Shown in pieces: positions 1-7,420 of a DNA stretch of 17,411 nucleotides; the first letter of the stretch is position 1; the number at the start of each line of letters is the position of its first letter. The notes under the pieces are model-generated. The model was not told the DNA's origin and did not search any database. It saw nothing but the letters and a program-made list of their open reading frames with translations. A program made the translations under genes and the position numbers. Source of the DNA: CAVPMW01 sp963706515 (lineage in GTDB: Bacteria > Chloroflexota > Anaerolineae > Anaerolineales > UBA4823); assembly GCA_963706515.1 (NCBI GenBank), contig CAVPMW010000005.1:1-17411 (forward strand). Reading direction: 5' to 3'.

Positions 1-40
1 CCCCCTATTAGTGAAAAATATCTCATAAAACAAAGCAGGG

Positions 41-46
41 TATAAT
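41..46 (+). promoter_or_regulatory. Candidate -10 box of the ubiB-like gene
   Basis: A perfect TATAAT lies nine bases before the ATG at 56. No convincing -35 hexamer is present 16-18 bases upstream, and no extended -10 TG is seen. No Shine-Dalgarno sequence lies at a useful distance from the ATG. If this box is used, transcription would start at about 53 and the mRNA would be almost leaderless. The -10 match is seen directly; its use as a promoter is inferred. Confidence 0.4.
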
Positions 47-55
47 CCTCGTGCT

Positions 56-1738
56 ATGATCCGCAACCGGTATCGGAGAATCATATTCTTTTTCCGCGTC
101 TGATCATCGGTTACGTATATTGGGACATATTCCTACCAAAAATCGGTTTGCGCAAATGGTCGCGAGGCAGCCGGCCTGAGCGCATGCGGAAATCTGCGGT
201 TGCTTTCCGCCAGCTGGCAATCCAATTAGGGGGCGTGCTGATCAAGGTGGGTCAATTTCTCTCCACTCGTGTCGATATGTTGCCCAGAGAAGTAACCCAG
301 GAGCTCGCCGGATTGCAGGATGAGGTGACCCCGGTGAGCTTTGAGGACGTCCGACGGGTAGCCGAATCCGCCTACGGGGTGCCATTGGAGGAGAAATTCG
401 TCGAATTCGATCCCGTACCTCTGGCGTCTGCCTCCTTAGGGCAGGTCCACAAAGCCCGTTTGCGGTATCCTTCCGTCACCGGTCCGGAGAGTTTTGAATA
501 CGACTACCATCCGAGCGAGGTTGTGGTTAAGATCCAACGACCGGATAACGACCAGGTCGTCGCCACAGATCTGGCTGCACTGCAGACTGTCGGTAAGTGG
601 ATCAATCGCTACCGCCCAATTCGCCAAAGGGCAAACGTACCCGCGCTTATCGCAGAGTTCCGCCAGAACTCTCTACGAAGAAATCGATTACCTGGCTGAA
701 GGTCGCAATGCGGAAACCTTTCGGGCGAACTTTCAAGGCGTGCCGGGGATTCGTGTTCCGAGAGTGGTTTGGAGCCATACTACCCGGCAAACGTTAGTCC
801 TTGAAAATGTCCTGGCGATCAAGATCACGGATTACGAAGAAATAACCGCGGCAGGTGTCTCGCGAGCTGCCGTGGCATCTCGCTTGCTGGATACCTATCT
901 AAAACAAATCTTCGAAGACGGCTTTTTTCACGCGGACCCTCATCCTGGAAATCTTTTCGTCGATCCAGGTCGCAGGTCGCAAGACTGGATGCTGACCTTT
1001 GTCGATTTCGGAATGGTTGGGAGAATTGCCCCCGAAACGAAAAAGGGGCTGCGTGAGCTGATCATCGCAGTGGGTACCCAGGATGCCGCGCGCGTGGTGA
1101 AATCCTACCAGATGCTGGACCTGCTTCTGCCGAATGCTGACCTGGCGATGCTCGAGCGCGCCGAATCCCAGGTGTTCGATCACTTTTGGGGGCGCACGAT
1201 GAGCGAGCTGTCCCAGATCGATCAGGAGGAAATGCGGGAATTCACCCGCGAATTCAGGGATTTAATCAATAAATTTCCGTTCCAATTCCCGCAAAACTTA
1301 CTCTACGTCATGCGTGTGGTTGGGATACTTTCTGGGATATGCACTGGTTTGGATCCTGATTTCAACCTGTGGGCTCACCTGGCGCCATTTGCACGAAAAC
1401 TGCTGGTGGAAGAACGGAATGGCCAGGAGGGAGGCTGGCTGGATGAGCTGGGGAATTACGTTCGCCTGCTGGTCGCCATGCCCCAGAAAGTAGATCGTGT
1501 CTTAAGCAAGGTCGATCGGGGCGAGATACGAGTGCAGGTTCCCCATATCGAAAGAAGAATCAGCCAAATCGAAAGCGGCCAGCGCCAATTGGTCTGGGGC
1601 ATTATCTTTATCGCGTTTTTCTTAAGTGGGATCGATTTGCTCGTTTCCAGCCATGAGCTGCCAGCGGCTATCCTGCTGGGCTGCGCTGGTGTGTCCATTA
1701 TCCAGGTTATCCGGGTAGGTAGAGGGAGCAATTCATAA
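56..1738 (+). CDS. UbiB/AarF (ABC1) family atypical kinase, frame broken twice
   Basis: ABC1/UbiB proteins are membrane-associated atypical kinases/ATPases linked to quinone biosynthesis or lipid homeostasis. The chosen start is ATG 56, giving MIRNRYRRIIFFF, which resembles family N-termini. The frame then closes at a TGA (101), but the next frame continues with YWDIFLPKIGLRKWS, as expected for the family. One missing T in the T5 run at 89-93 would join them. A second break lies at 660-664, where dropping one C gives EFARTLYEEIDYL. With both repaired, the protein is about 560 residues, normal for the family. Visible motifs are KVGQFLS (about 244-264), the nucleotide-binding lysine in VVVKIQRP (about 523-546), HADPHPGNLF (about 929-958) and VDFGMVG (about 1001-1021). 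Two hydrophobic C-terminal segments (about 1597-1710) fit the family's membrane anchor. It could be a real pseudogene or a good gene with sequence errors. The exact substrate is unknown. A TTG at 148 opens a longer uninterrupted frame but would miss the conserved N-terminus. Confidence 0.85.
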
Positions 1739-3298
1739 GCTCTCGGGCAATTCTGGCATCGGCGGACCGGCTAAGCCCAGTAGCTCAGCAAGGGCCGCAC
1801 GCAGAGCGATGCGATCATCCCAGGCATATTCGACCTCACCGAAACACATCGATTGCTCATGACCTTTCCCGCAGACTAAAAGGATGTCGCCCGGTCTGGC
1901 GAGCCTTACCCCGAAGCGAATTGCCTCACGTCGGTCCGGGATCCGCCAAAAAGTCTGCCTCTCAACTCCCCCTCTTGAAAGTGCCCCTAGGGCCATCTGC
2001 TCCAAGATATCCTGCAGCGCCTCGGTGCGCGGATCTTCAGCGGTCAGGATCGTTAAATCTGCGTATTCAACTGATTTTTGAGCCATCAGCGATCGTTTCT
2101 CCCGGTCGCGAAGTCCGGCTGAGCCAAACACTGTGATCACCTTCCCCGGCGTGAGCAGCCGGGCGGCTTCCACTGCTTGCTGAAGCGCGTTCGGTGTATG
2201 GGCAAAATCTACAATCGCAACGAACGGCTGGCCCAGGTCAATGCGCTCCATCCGCCCGGGGATTCCTGGCAGAGCGGAGATCCCTTTCTCGGCAAGAGAT
2301 GGCTCGATTGCCAATCCAAATACCGTTGCCCCGATCGCAGCCAGGCAATTCGATACATTGAACTGACCAACCAGCCTGGAATCCACTTTCACCTTGAGCG
2401 AAGCGCCGCCGGGCAATTTCCCATCAGCGATGAAGCTCATCCCTTTGGGGGATAATTCGATGTTGCAGGCAGTCAAATCAGCGGGCGAAGCCAGTCCATA
2501 GGACAAAACCGGAACCTGTACCTGATTTTTTAGATATTCATACGATTGATCGTCATAGTTGAGGACTGCCAGCGATGAGATGGACGCCTTTTTCGGAGTT
2601 TTATGTGCCAGATACTGGAATAAGCGTGCTTTAGCCGCACGGTAGTTTTCATAATTGCCGTGAAAATCCAGGTGCTCGTGAGTTATATTCGTCACTACAC
2701 CGATATCAAAATCACACGCTGCCACCCGTTCCTGCGCCAGCCCGTGCGAGGTAACTTCCAGAACCACGTGAGTAATCCCAGCCGAGCGCATCATATCCAG
2801 GTAGCGCTGCACATCCGGAGCTTCAGGAGTGGTCACATGGAAGCCGGTATCCAGCACCTGCTCGCCGACCACAGCATTGACGGTTGAGATCATACCCGCC
2901 TGGATGCCAGCCGTCCTCATAATATTGTAGATCAGGCTGGTCGTCGTGGTTTTGCCGTCCGTCCCGGTAACACCCACCAACACCAGGTCCCTTCCTGGGA
3001 AATCATAGAATGCCGCGGATAGGTACGCGAGCGCGCGCCGGTCTGCCGCCACCTGGATATAAGGCACGCTCGTTTCAATCTGAGGCTGGCTGCCGGCGAT
3101 TGCTGCTGCACCGGAGCGAATGGCATCTCCAATATATAAGTGCCCATCGGTGTTCCCACCGCTTAGAGCTATGAAGAGATTCCCCGGCTGAACCTGGCGC
3201 GAATCCCATACGATCCCGTTGATCAATGGATCGTGCTCAGGGAGCGCCGTTGGTTCAGGCAGCTGGCTCAATAGTTCTGAGAGATGTTTAGTACGCAT
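1733..3298 (-). CDS. murE: UDP-N-acetylmuramyl-tripeptide synthetase MurE
   Basis: Cytoplasmic Mur ligase that adds the third amino acid to UDP-MurNAc-L-Ala-D-Glu, using ATP, in peptidoglycan precursor synthesis. The 521-residue length fits the family. Visible features are the N-terminal UDP-binding domain with WDSRQVQPGNLFIAL (31-45), the P-loop GVTGTDGKTTTT (109-120), TTPEAPD (156-162), EVTSHGL (181-187), the lysine of the AKxRLF motif that is usually carbamylated (K223), and GKGHE in the C-terminal domain (477-481). The motif that reads the incoming amino acid is DNPR in enzymes using meso-diaminopimelate; here it is EDPR (421-424). The third residue therefore cannot be assigned: DAP, ornithine and lysine all remain possible. 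The ATG at 3298 matches the family N-terminus, although no clear Shine-Dalgarno is visible. A terminator lies just upstream, so the gene either has its own promoter or depends on read-through from the atp genes. Its 3' end overlaps the convergent ubiB-like gene by 6 bases. Confidence 0.93.
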   Translation of the reverse strand: MRTKHLSELLSQLPEPTALPEHDPLINGIVWDSRQVQPGNLFIALSGGNTDGHLYIGDAIRSGAAAIAGSQPQIETSVPYIQVAADRRALAYLSAAFYDFPGRDLVLVGVTGTDGKTTTTSLIYNIMRTAGIQAGMISTVNAVVGEQVLDTGFHVTTPEAPDVQRYLDMMRSAGITHVVLEVTSHGLAQERVAACDFDIGVVTNITHEHLDFHGNYENYRAAKARLFQYLAHKTPKKASISSLAVLNYDDQSYEYLKNQVQVPVLSYGLASPADLTACNIELSPKGMSFIADGKLPGGASLKVKVDSRLVGQFNVSNCLAAIGATVFGLAIEPSLAEKGISALPGIPGRMERIDLGQPFVAIVDFAHTPNALQQAVEAARLLTPGKVITVFGSAGLRDREKRSLMAQKSVEYADLTILTAEDPRTEALQDILEQMALGALSRGGVERQTFWRIPDRREAIRFGVRLARPGDILLVCGKGHEQSMCFGEVEYAWDDRIALRAALAELLGLAGPPMPELPESL

Positions 3299-3320
3299 AT
3301 GCTAGGGTGGAATAATCCGC

Positions 3321-3361
3321 TAAAAATAAAAATGACGCTCATGGTCGCCGCCTGAGCGTCA
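3321..3361 (-). terminator. Rho-independent terminator after the atpF-atpH fusion gene
   Basis: A perfect 9-bp inverted repeat (TGACGCTCA at 3333-3341, TGAGCGTCA at 3353-3361) encloses an 11-base loop. Read on the minus strand, it is followed by TTTTTATTTTTA (3321-3332). It lies 60 bases beyond the stop of the b-delta gene and 22 bases before the murE start, so it should end the nuo-atp transcript. There is no U-tract in the other direction. Confidence 0.85.
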
Positions 3362-3420
3362 GTATAGGACAATTTAGATTCCGGATATATTAAACAAGTT
3401 ACGGATTAATAATTATCCAG

Positions 3421-4161
3421 TTAATGCAAGCTCTGCCGTAAAGTCTCCAGTTTACCGGCCACCGAGCCATCCAGGACTTTATCGCCCACTCGAATGACCA
3501 GCCCGCCCAAAATGGAAGGGTCAACCCGGAATGAGACGGCTGCAGGAGGGCCAATCTTCGCCAGGACCTCTTTCTCTACCCTGGATTTCTCGTCTCCGGT
3601 TAGCGGCAGTGCGCTGGTGACTTCTGCAGAAGCTCCGGCTAAAGACTCGTCACCCAGGATGATTACCTTGCCTCCCGCAATCCCTGAGAAGAATTCGTCG
3701 ATCAGCTCTCTCTGGTGACCCTTGTCCTGGAGAGTTTCACCGACCAGCTTCTCCGTAGCTGCAATTGCCAGCCCCGCAATCTGGCCGCGCACATCAGCCA
3801 AAATCTGTTCGCGTTGTTCTTGGGCTTCAGTCCGGGCGGATTCACGGATCTTCTCAGAATCTGTTTCTGCTTCGGAAAGAATATCGCGGACAGTTGCTTC
3901 AGCCTGATCGATCGCTTCGCGAATCTTCTGTTGTTTTTCGGCTTCCGCTTTGGCAATAATTTCTTGCGCTTCTTTTTCAGCGTTTGCACGAGCTTCACCG
4001 GCGATCCTGGCATCCTCTAACCCTTGACTTATGGTAGTCTTGCGCTTTGCCAGGGCACTCAGCATCGGTTGGTAAAGAAAAGCATACATGAAGACGACAA
4101 TGATCAAGAAACTCAAGATCTGGACAATCAGAATTCCAAGGTTTATTCCAAGACCTTCCAA
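3421..4161 (-). CDS. atpF: ATP synthase b subunit fused to the C-terminal domain of delta
   Basis: Peripheral stalk protein of F-type ATP synthase, joining Fo in the membrane to F1. Of its 246 residues, 1-34 form the membrane anchor of a b subunit, and about 36-160 form a long charged helix rich in Ala, Glu, Lys and Arg, typical of the b coiled coil. Residues about 178-246 match the C-terminal domain of delta/OSCP: LPLTGDEKSRVEKEV, then VDPSILGGLVIRVGD and LDGSVAGKLETLRQSL. Plain b subunits are about 160 residues. The six-helix N-terminal domain of delta, which binds F1 alpha, is absent. b-delta fusions are known in mycobacteria, but those keep the delta N-terminal domain. The TTG start is chosen because GGAGGT lies six bases upstream. 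It is last in the atp group, and the terminator follows. F1 genes do not follow it, which is unusual for an atp operon. Confidence 0.9.
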   Translation of the reverse strand: MEGLGINLGILIVQILSFLIIVVFMYAFLYQPMLSALAKRKTTISQGLEDARIAGEARANAEKEAQEIIAKAEAEKQQKIREAIDQAEATVRDILSEAETDSEKIRESARTEAQEQREQILADVRGQIAGLAIAATEKLVGETLQDKGHQRELIDEFFSGIAGGKVIILGDESLAGASAEVTSALPLTGDEKSRVEKEVLAKIGPPAAVSFRVDPSILGGLVIRVGDKVLDGSVAGKLETLRQSLH

Positions 4162-4247
4162 CTCTTACCTCCGTATTGATGACGGAATTCTTGACCTATT
4201 TGGCAAGTAAAAATTAGAGCAATCTGCCATCTATACTCGAAATCAAA

Positions 4248-4487
4248 TTACCCGACGAACAGGATAATCAGCGCAACAACCAGCGCATAAATCGCTACTG
4301 CTTCGGCAAAGGCAATCACCAGAATCATGTTGATCTGGATCGTTCCTGCGGTATCTGGATTACGGGCGATCGCCTGCATCGCTCCATTTCCCAGAACTCC
4401 AATACCCAAGCCGGCGCCCAACGTGCCTATCATAGCCAAACCAGCGCCAATGTACTTCATTGCAGATACAAGGGGTAGCAAATCCAT
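4248..4487 (-). CDS. atpE: ATP synthase subunit c (Fo rotor ring)
   Basis: Two-helix membrane protein that forms the rotating c-ring and carries protons through Fo. The start chosen is ATG 4487, preceded by GGGAGAGG at good spacing, giving 79 residues. An in-frame TTG at 4505 would add six residues encoded by the Shine-Dalgarno region itself. Helix 1 carries the glycine-rich stretch GTLGAGLGIGVLGNG (21-35), followed by the polar loop RNP (42-44). Helix 2 has the ion-binding glutamate E62 in AFAEAVAIY. Next to the glutamate there is no Ser/Thr, and the helix 1 glutamine of sodium-type rings is missing, so protons are the likely coupling ion. The gene sits between atpB and the b-delta gene, in the usual a-c-b order. 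Confidence 0.96.
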   Translation of the reverse strand: MDLLPLVSAMKYIGAGLAMIGTLGAGLGIGVLGNGAMQAIARNPDTAGTIQINMILVIAFAEAVAIYALVVALIILFVG

Positions 4488-4531
4488 TTCATTCCTCTCC
4501 CGCAAATAGTGTAAATTTGAAAATCTCTAAT

Positions 4532-4554
4532 AATCAGGAAGGTTTCGCCTGATT
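4532..4554 (-). promoter_or_regulatory. Stem-loop between atpB and atpE
   Basis: A 7-bp perfect inverted repeat (AATCAGG and CCTGATT) with a 9-base loop lies in the 74-base atpB-atpE gap. On the minus strand it falls after the atpB stop and about 45 bases before the atpE start. There is no U-tract, so it is not a terminator. It may be a processing or stability element that helps set the high c-subunit level; that role is an inference. Confidence 0.4.
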
Positions 4555-4561
4555 AATTCCT

Positions 4562-5596
4562 TTAGGTATGTTTCTCTCCCCCATGAGGGGGTTGAATAGC
4601 GAGGGTCATAAATAACAGCGCTAATACACCGAAGACCAGAGCCTGGATAGTTCCGATAAACATTTCCAGGAAGTATAAAACAAACACCGCTGCCGGTAGT
4701 AAGAGACCGATAATTGCGACCAGAACGGAGCCTCCGAAAATCGATCCGAGAAGACGGAAGGAGAAAGAGATTATTTTAGCAATCTCGGAGATTAATTCAA
4801 GGATGCCTACAAATATATCGATGAACGGCATCAATATTTCGAATATTCCTAACTTTTTAGTGCTCCAAATACGGATGAATGGACCAAAGTTAAAGAATTT
4901 CGAAAAATAGCTTCCACCATTAGCTCTAACCCCAAATACTTGAACCATAAACATCGTGACCAATGCAAGTGATAAGGTAAAGTTTAGATCTGTGGAGGGA
5001 CCGCGGAAGAATGGGATGATCTCAAATTGAGGCTGTGTTTCAGCCTGGATAGTTGAAGCAGGGCTAGACGGTGCCTTATAAAGGAAATAGATTCCTGGAA
5101 CGACCTGTTTTGCCGGATAGCCATTTTCGTGCGCAACCTTTAGCTGCCCTATGGTTTCAAAACCCGGTAAAAGCCGGGTCAGGTTTGCCAGCAGAACCAG
5201 GATAATAATCGTCGCCACCCATGGGAAAAATGACCTTGCCCATTTTCCTCCCGCAGTCGATTCGGCTAGGTTATAGATTCCTTCAACTACCATTTCAAAA
5301 AAATTAGCGAGTCCACGCGCAGGTTTTGTTTCATCGCCGAATCCTCTGCGGGCTACTAACACGAGGACAATAATGAGAATATCGATAAGAAATAGGGTCA
5401 ATAAAGAGTTAGTGATGTAAAAGGGTTGACCGGAAATATAAAACAACGGCGGGGTTAGCGGTTCTGCAGCCAGGGTAATCGGGGGAGGTATACCGGGAAT
5501 CAGCCGGCTGAAAACAAATATGAGAATGAACAACCCAAGCACTATCCAGCGCTTTATACCTGTGCCTTTATTACTATTCTCTTCCACGATCCTCAT
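4562..5596 (-). CDS. atpB: ATP synthase subunit a (Fo proton channel)
   Basis: Membrane stator subunit that forms the proton half-channels against the c-ring. The 344-residue protein has an N-terminal hydrophobic segment and several further membrane helices. The channel helix contains the essential arginine (R281, equivalent to E. coli aR210) in FSFRLLGSIFGGS, and the last helix contains E311 and Q318 in LEMFIGTIQALVF (equivalent to H245 and Q252). PSTDLNFTLSLAL (200-212) is the usual conserved helix before it. The residue equivalent to E. coli N214 is serine (S285) instead of asparagine, and the E219 position is serine (S290). Taken with a glutamate at 311, the latter looks like a swapped acidic site. 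The ATG at 5596 abuts GGAGG, so the GTG three codons later (5587) may be the real start. It overlaps the atpI-like gene by up to 23 bases, suggesting coupled translation. Confidence 0.95.
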   Translation of the reverse strand: MRIVEENSNKGTGIKRWIVLGLFILIFVFSRLIPGIPPPITLAAEPLTPPLFYISGQPFYITNSLLTLFLIDILIIVLVLVARRGFGDETKPARGLANFFEMVVEGIYNLAESTAGGKWARSFFPWVATIIILVLLANLTRLLPGFETIGQLKVAHENGYPAKQVVPGIYFLYKAPSSPASTIQAETQPQFEIIPFFRGPSTDLNFTLSLALVTMFMVQVFGVRANGGSYFSKFFNFGPFIRIWSTKKLGIFEILMPFIDIFVGILELISEIAKIISFSFRLLGSIFGGSVLVAIIGLLLPAAVFVLYFLEMFIGTIQALVFGVLALLFMTLAIQPPHGGEKHT

Positions 5597-5891
5597 CCTC
5601 CAGTGAAGGGCTTGTTGTCGTTTGTATCTGGCTTGGAGGAATAAAGTATTTCCTCTCCCGATTTACTATCCAATAAACGACAATCCAGGTTAAAGGCATG
5701 CTGCCTACCATAAAAATGATCGTAAATAGCGGCAGCGTATTCAGAGTACGATCCAGCAGTAACCCTATAACTAGGGATGCCAAGATAATTACCAGTGTTG
5801 CACAACCGACTACTGCAGTTACCCGTACTACCGTCGCATTGATCAGCAACGAAATTGAGTTTTTTTGATTCTGGTCCCCTGCCGAGTTCAC
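5574..5891 (-). CDS. AtpI/AtpZ-like small membrane protein of the ATP synthase operon
   Basis: A protein of about 105 residues with two membrane helices (about 23-48 and 53-75), followed by a charged tail rich in Thr, Ser, Asp and Glu. Position directly before atpB and the two-helix layout match the AtpI/AtpZ group, which is linked to c-ring assembly or cation handling in other bacteria. Sequence motifs are weak, so the call relies largely on context. The start is uncertain. GTG 5891 opens this frame without a Shine-Dalgarno but lies 8 bases after a TATAAT, fitting a leaderless mRNA. An ATG at 5899-5901 begins another frame that runs 5' of an A7 run (5860-5866) and could join this one through a single-base shift. 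The 3' end overlaps atpB. Confidence 0.7.
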   Translation of the reverse strand: MNSAGDQNQKNSISLLINATVVRVTAVVGCATLVIILASLVIGLLLDRTLNTLPLFTIIFMVGSMPLTWIVVYWIVNRERKYFIPPSQIQTTTSPSLEDEDRGRE

Positions 5892-5899
5892 GGGTGTTC

Positions 5900-5929
5900 A
5901 TTATAACATGGCAAATTTTAGACCGTCAA
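5900..5929 (-). promoter_or_regulatory. Sigma-70-type promoter before the atp genes
   Basis: On the minus strand, TTGACG (5924-5929) is followed by an 18-base spacer and TATAAT (5900-5905), with an extended -10 TGT immediately before the TATAAT. It sits in the gap between nuoN and the atpI-like gene. Transcription would start at about 5893, within two bases of the GTG start at 5891. This would give the Fo genes their own start, independent of the nuo transcript. Both hexamers are seen; function is inferred. Confidence 0.6.
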
Positions 5930-5938
5930 TGCACCGGT

Positions 5939-7420
5939 TTAGAACAGGCTTGAAGCGATGGAGCTGCTCCAGGTAAAGATCGGGGCGAAGACCGTTCCGA
6001 TCAGGATGATCACCACCGTCAGAACCCCCAATGAAAAAGCGATCGGTCGCGTCATTGGGATAGGTATATTCTCGTCCTCCGAGCGGTACAAGTAAACGTA
6101 TTTCAAGATAGTCAGGTAGTAGTACAACCCGACAATCGAGTTCAGCACGCCGATTGCAGCCAGCCAAACCAGCCCTGCATCGACCGCGGAGGCGAATATC
6201 AGGAATTTGGAAATAAATCCGGCTAAGGGCGGCATCCCGGCTAAAGATAACATCGCTACCATCATGATTAGAGATAATCCTGGAGCGCGGCGACTCATGC
6301 CGTTGAATGAAGAGATTTCCGACGATCCGCTGATCCGTTCAAATGCAGTGACCGTACCAAACGCAGCCAGATTTGTAATTAAATAAGCAATTATGTAAAA
6401 TACAACGCTCGTGGCAGCAAAAACGTACGTCTGCGGGCTGATTCCAGGCGTAGCCATGGCAGCCACGCCAATCAGAATGTAACCAGCGTGCGCAATCGAA
6501 GAGTACGCCAGCATCCTTTTCATGTTCTTCTGAGACATCGCCAGGAAATTACCCAGGGTCATAGTCGCCACCGCTAACGCAGACGCAATCGCTCCCCATT
6601 GGGTTGTGATACCCGGGAAAACTACTGAGAAAAAGCGGATCAAGGCAACAAAGCCGGCTGCTTTAGAGGCAGTCGATAGAAATCCTGCGATTGGGGTGGG
6701 AGCGCCTTCGTAGACATCTGGCGCCCAAAAATGGAAGGGGACAGCCGATATCTTGAAACCAAATCCGACCAATACCAGGATCAGGCTGGCAACGATGCTG
6801 ATAGTGGGAACTGTCCCTGCCCGCAGTCCGGTAGCCAGCGAATAGATCGAGGTCGTCCCTGAAAACCCATATAGGAGGCTGAAGCCGTATAACATGACCG
6901 CGGAAGCCATCGCGCCGAATAATAGATATTTGAACCCCGCTTCAGTAGATGAATTGTCCTGAGTTTTGAAACCAGCCAGGACATACAACGGGATCGATGT
7001 TGTTTCTATAGCCAGGTAGAGCATGATCATATCCGAGGAGGTCGCCATGAAGGTCATGCCCAGGGTGGCAATAATCAGGAGCAGATAGAATTCACCGCGC
7101 TGGCCCGTCCCCTGGTAGTCAATCGAAAGCATCGCGGTGAAGCAGGCCGCGATCATGAAAAGAATTACAAAGATAAATCCCAACCAGTCAAAGTGAATCA
7201 TCCCGCCCCACAAGGGAATTGAAACAGGTCCTGGTCGAGCGAAAACGAGACTGATCAGGATGACGATAGCCATACCGATGGCTGTTACCCACCCCAGCTC
7301 CCGGTCGAACTCTTTTTTGAGGACGAGGTCAGTGATCAGCACCACTGCTCCCAATACAACCAGCAGTATTTGGGGCAGGATAGCCTGAAACATGATCAGA
7401 CTGTAATTACCTGCAACCAC
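5939..7420 (-). CDS. nuoN: NADH-quinone oxidoreductase subunit N
   Basis: Antiporter-like proton-pumping subunit of the complex I membrane arm, next to the J-K-A-H module. The protein is 493 residues with about 14 membrane helices. Channel residues expected for the family are present: TM5 glutamate (E139, YLAIETTSIPLYVLAG), TM7 lysine (K223, GFGFKISAVPFHFWAPD), TM8 lysine (K253, LSTASKAAGF), and the TM12 lysine typical of NuoN in PPLAGFISKFLIF. GTG 7420 directly follows the stop codon of the upstream nuoM and has GGGAGGT at six bases' spacing, so it is preferred over the ATG ten codons in. It is the last nuo gene; the atp genes follow after 47 bases that include a promoter. Confidence 0.96.
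   Translation of the reverse strand: MVAGNYSLIMFQAILPQILLVVLGAVVLITDLVLKKEFDRELGWVTAIGMAIVILISLVFARPGPVSIPLWGGMIHFDWLGFIFVILFMIAACFTAMLSIDYQGTGQRGEFYLLLIIATLGMTFMATSSDMIMLYLAIETTSIPLYVLAGFKTQDNSSTEAGFKYLLFGAMASAVMLYGFSLLYGFSGTTSIYSLATGLRAGTVPTISIVASLILVLVGFGFKISAVPFHFWAPDVYEGAPTPIAGFLSTASKAAGFVALIRFFSVVFPGITTQWGAIASALAVATMTLGNFLAMSQKNMKRMLAYSSIAHAGYILIGVAAMATPGISPQTYVFAATSVVFYIIAYLITNLAAFGTVTAFERISGSSEISSFNGMSRRAPGLSLIMMVAMLSLAGMPPLAGFISKFLIFASAVDAGLVWLAAIGVLNSIVGLYYYLTILKYVYLYRSEDENIPIPMTRPIAFSLGVLTVVIILIGTVFAPIFTWSSSIASSLF

Noticed and set aside
148..699. Separate 183-residue protein starting at TTG 148
   Set aside because: It is the central part of the ubiB-like gene; conserved family sequence continues on both sides in other frames.
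1733..1738. Functional meaning of the 6-base convergent overlap of murE and the ubiB-like gene
   Set aside because: Short tail-to-tail overlaps are common in compact genomes; nothing further supports regulation.
4248..4487. Sodium-binding c subunit
   Set aside because: No Ser/Thr next to the ion-binding glutamate and no helix 1 glutamine; the signature is of the proton type.
5593..5901. 102-residue minus-strand reading frame overlapping the atpI-like gene
   Set aside because: Lacks membrane helices; the alternative frame has the two-helix AtpI-like pattern. Only its first codons might matter as an alternative start.
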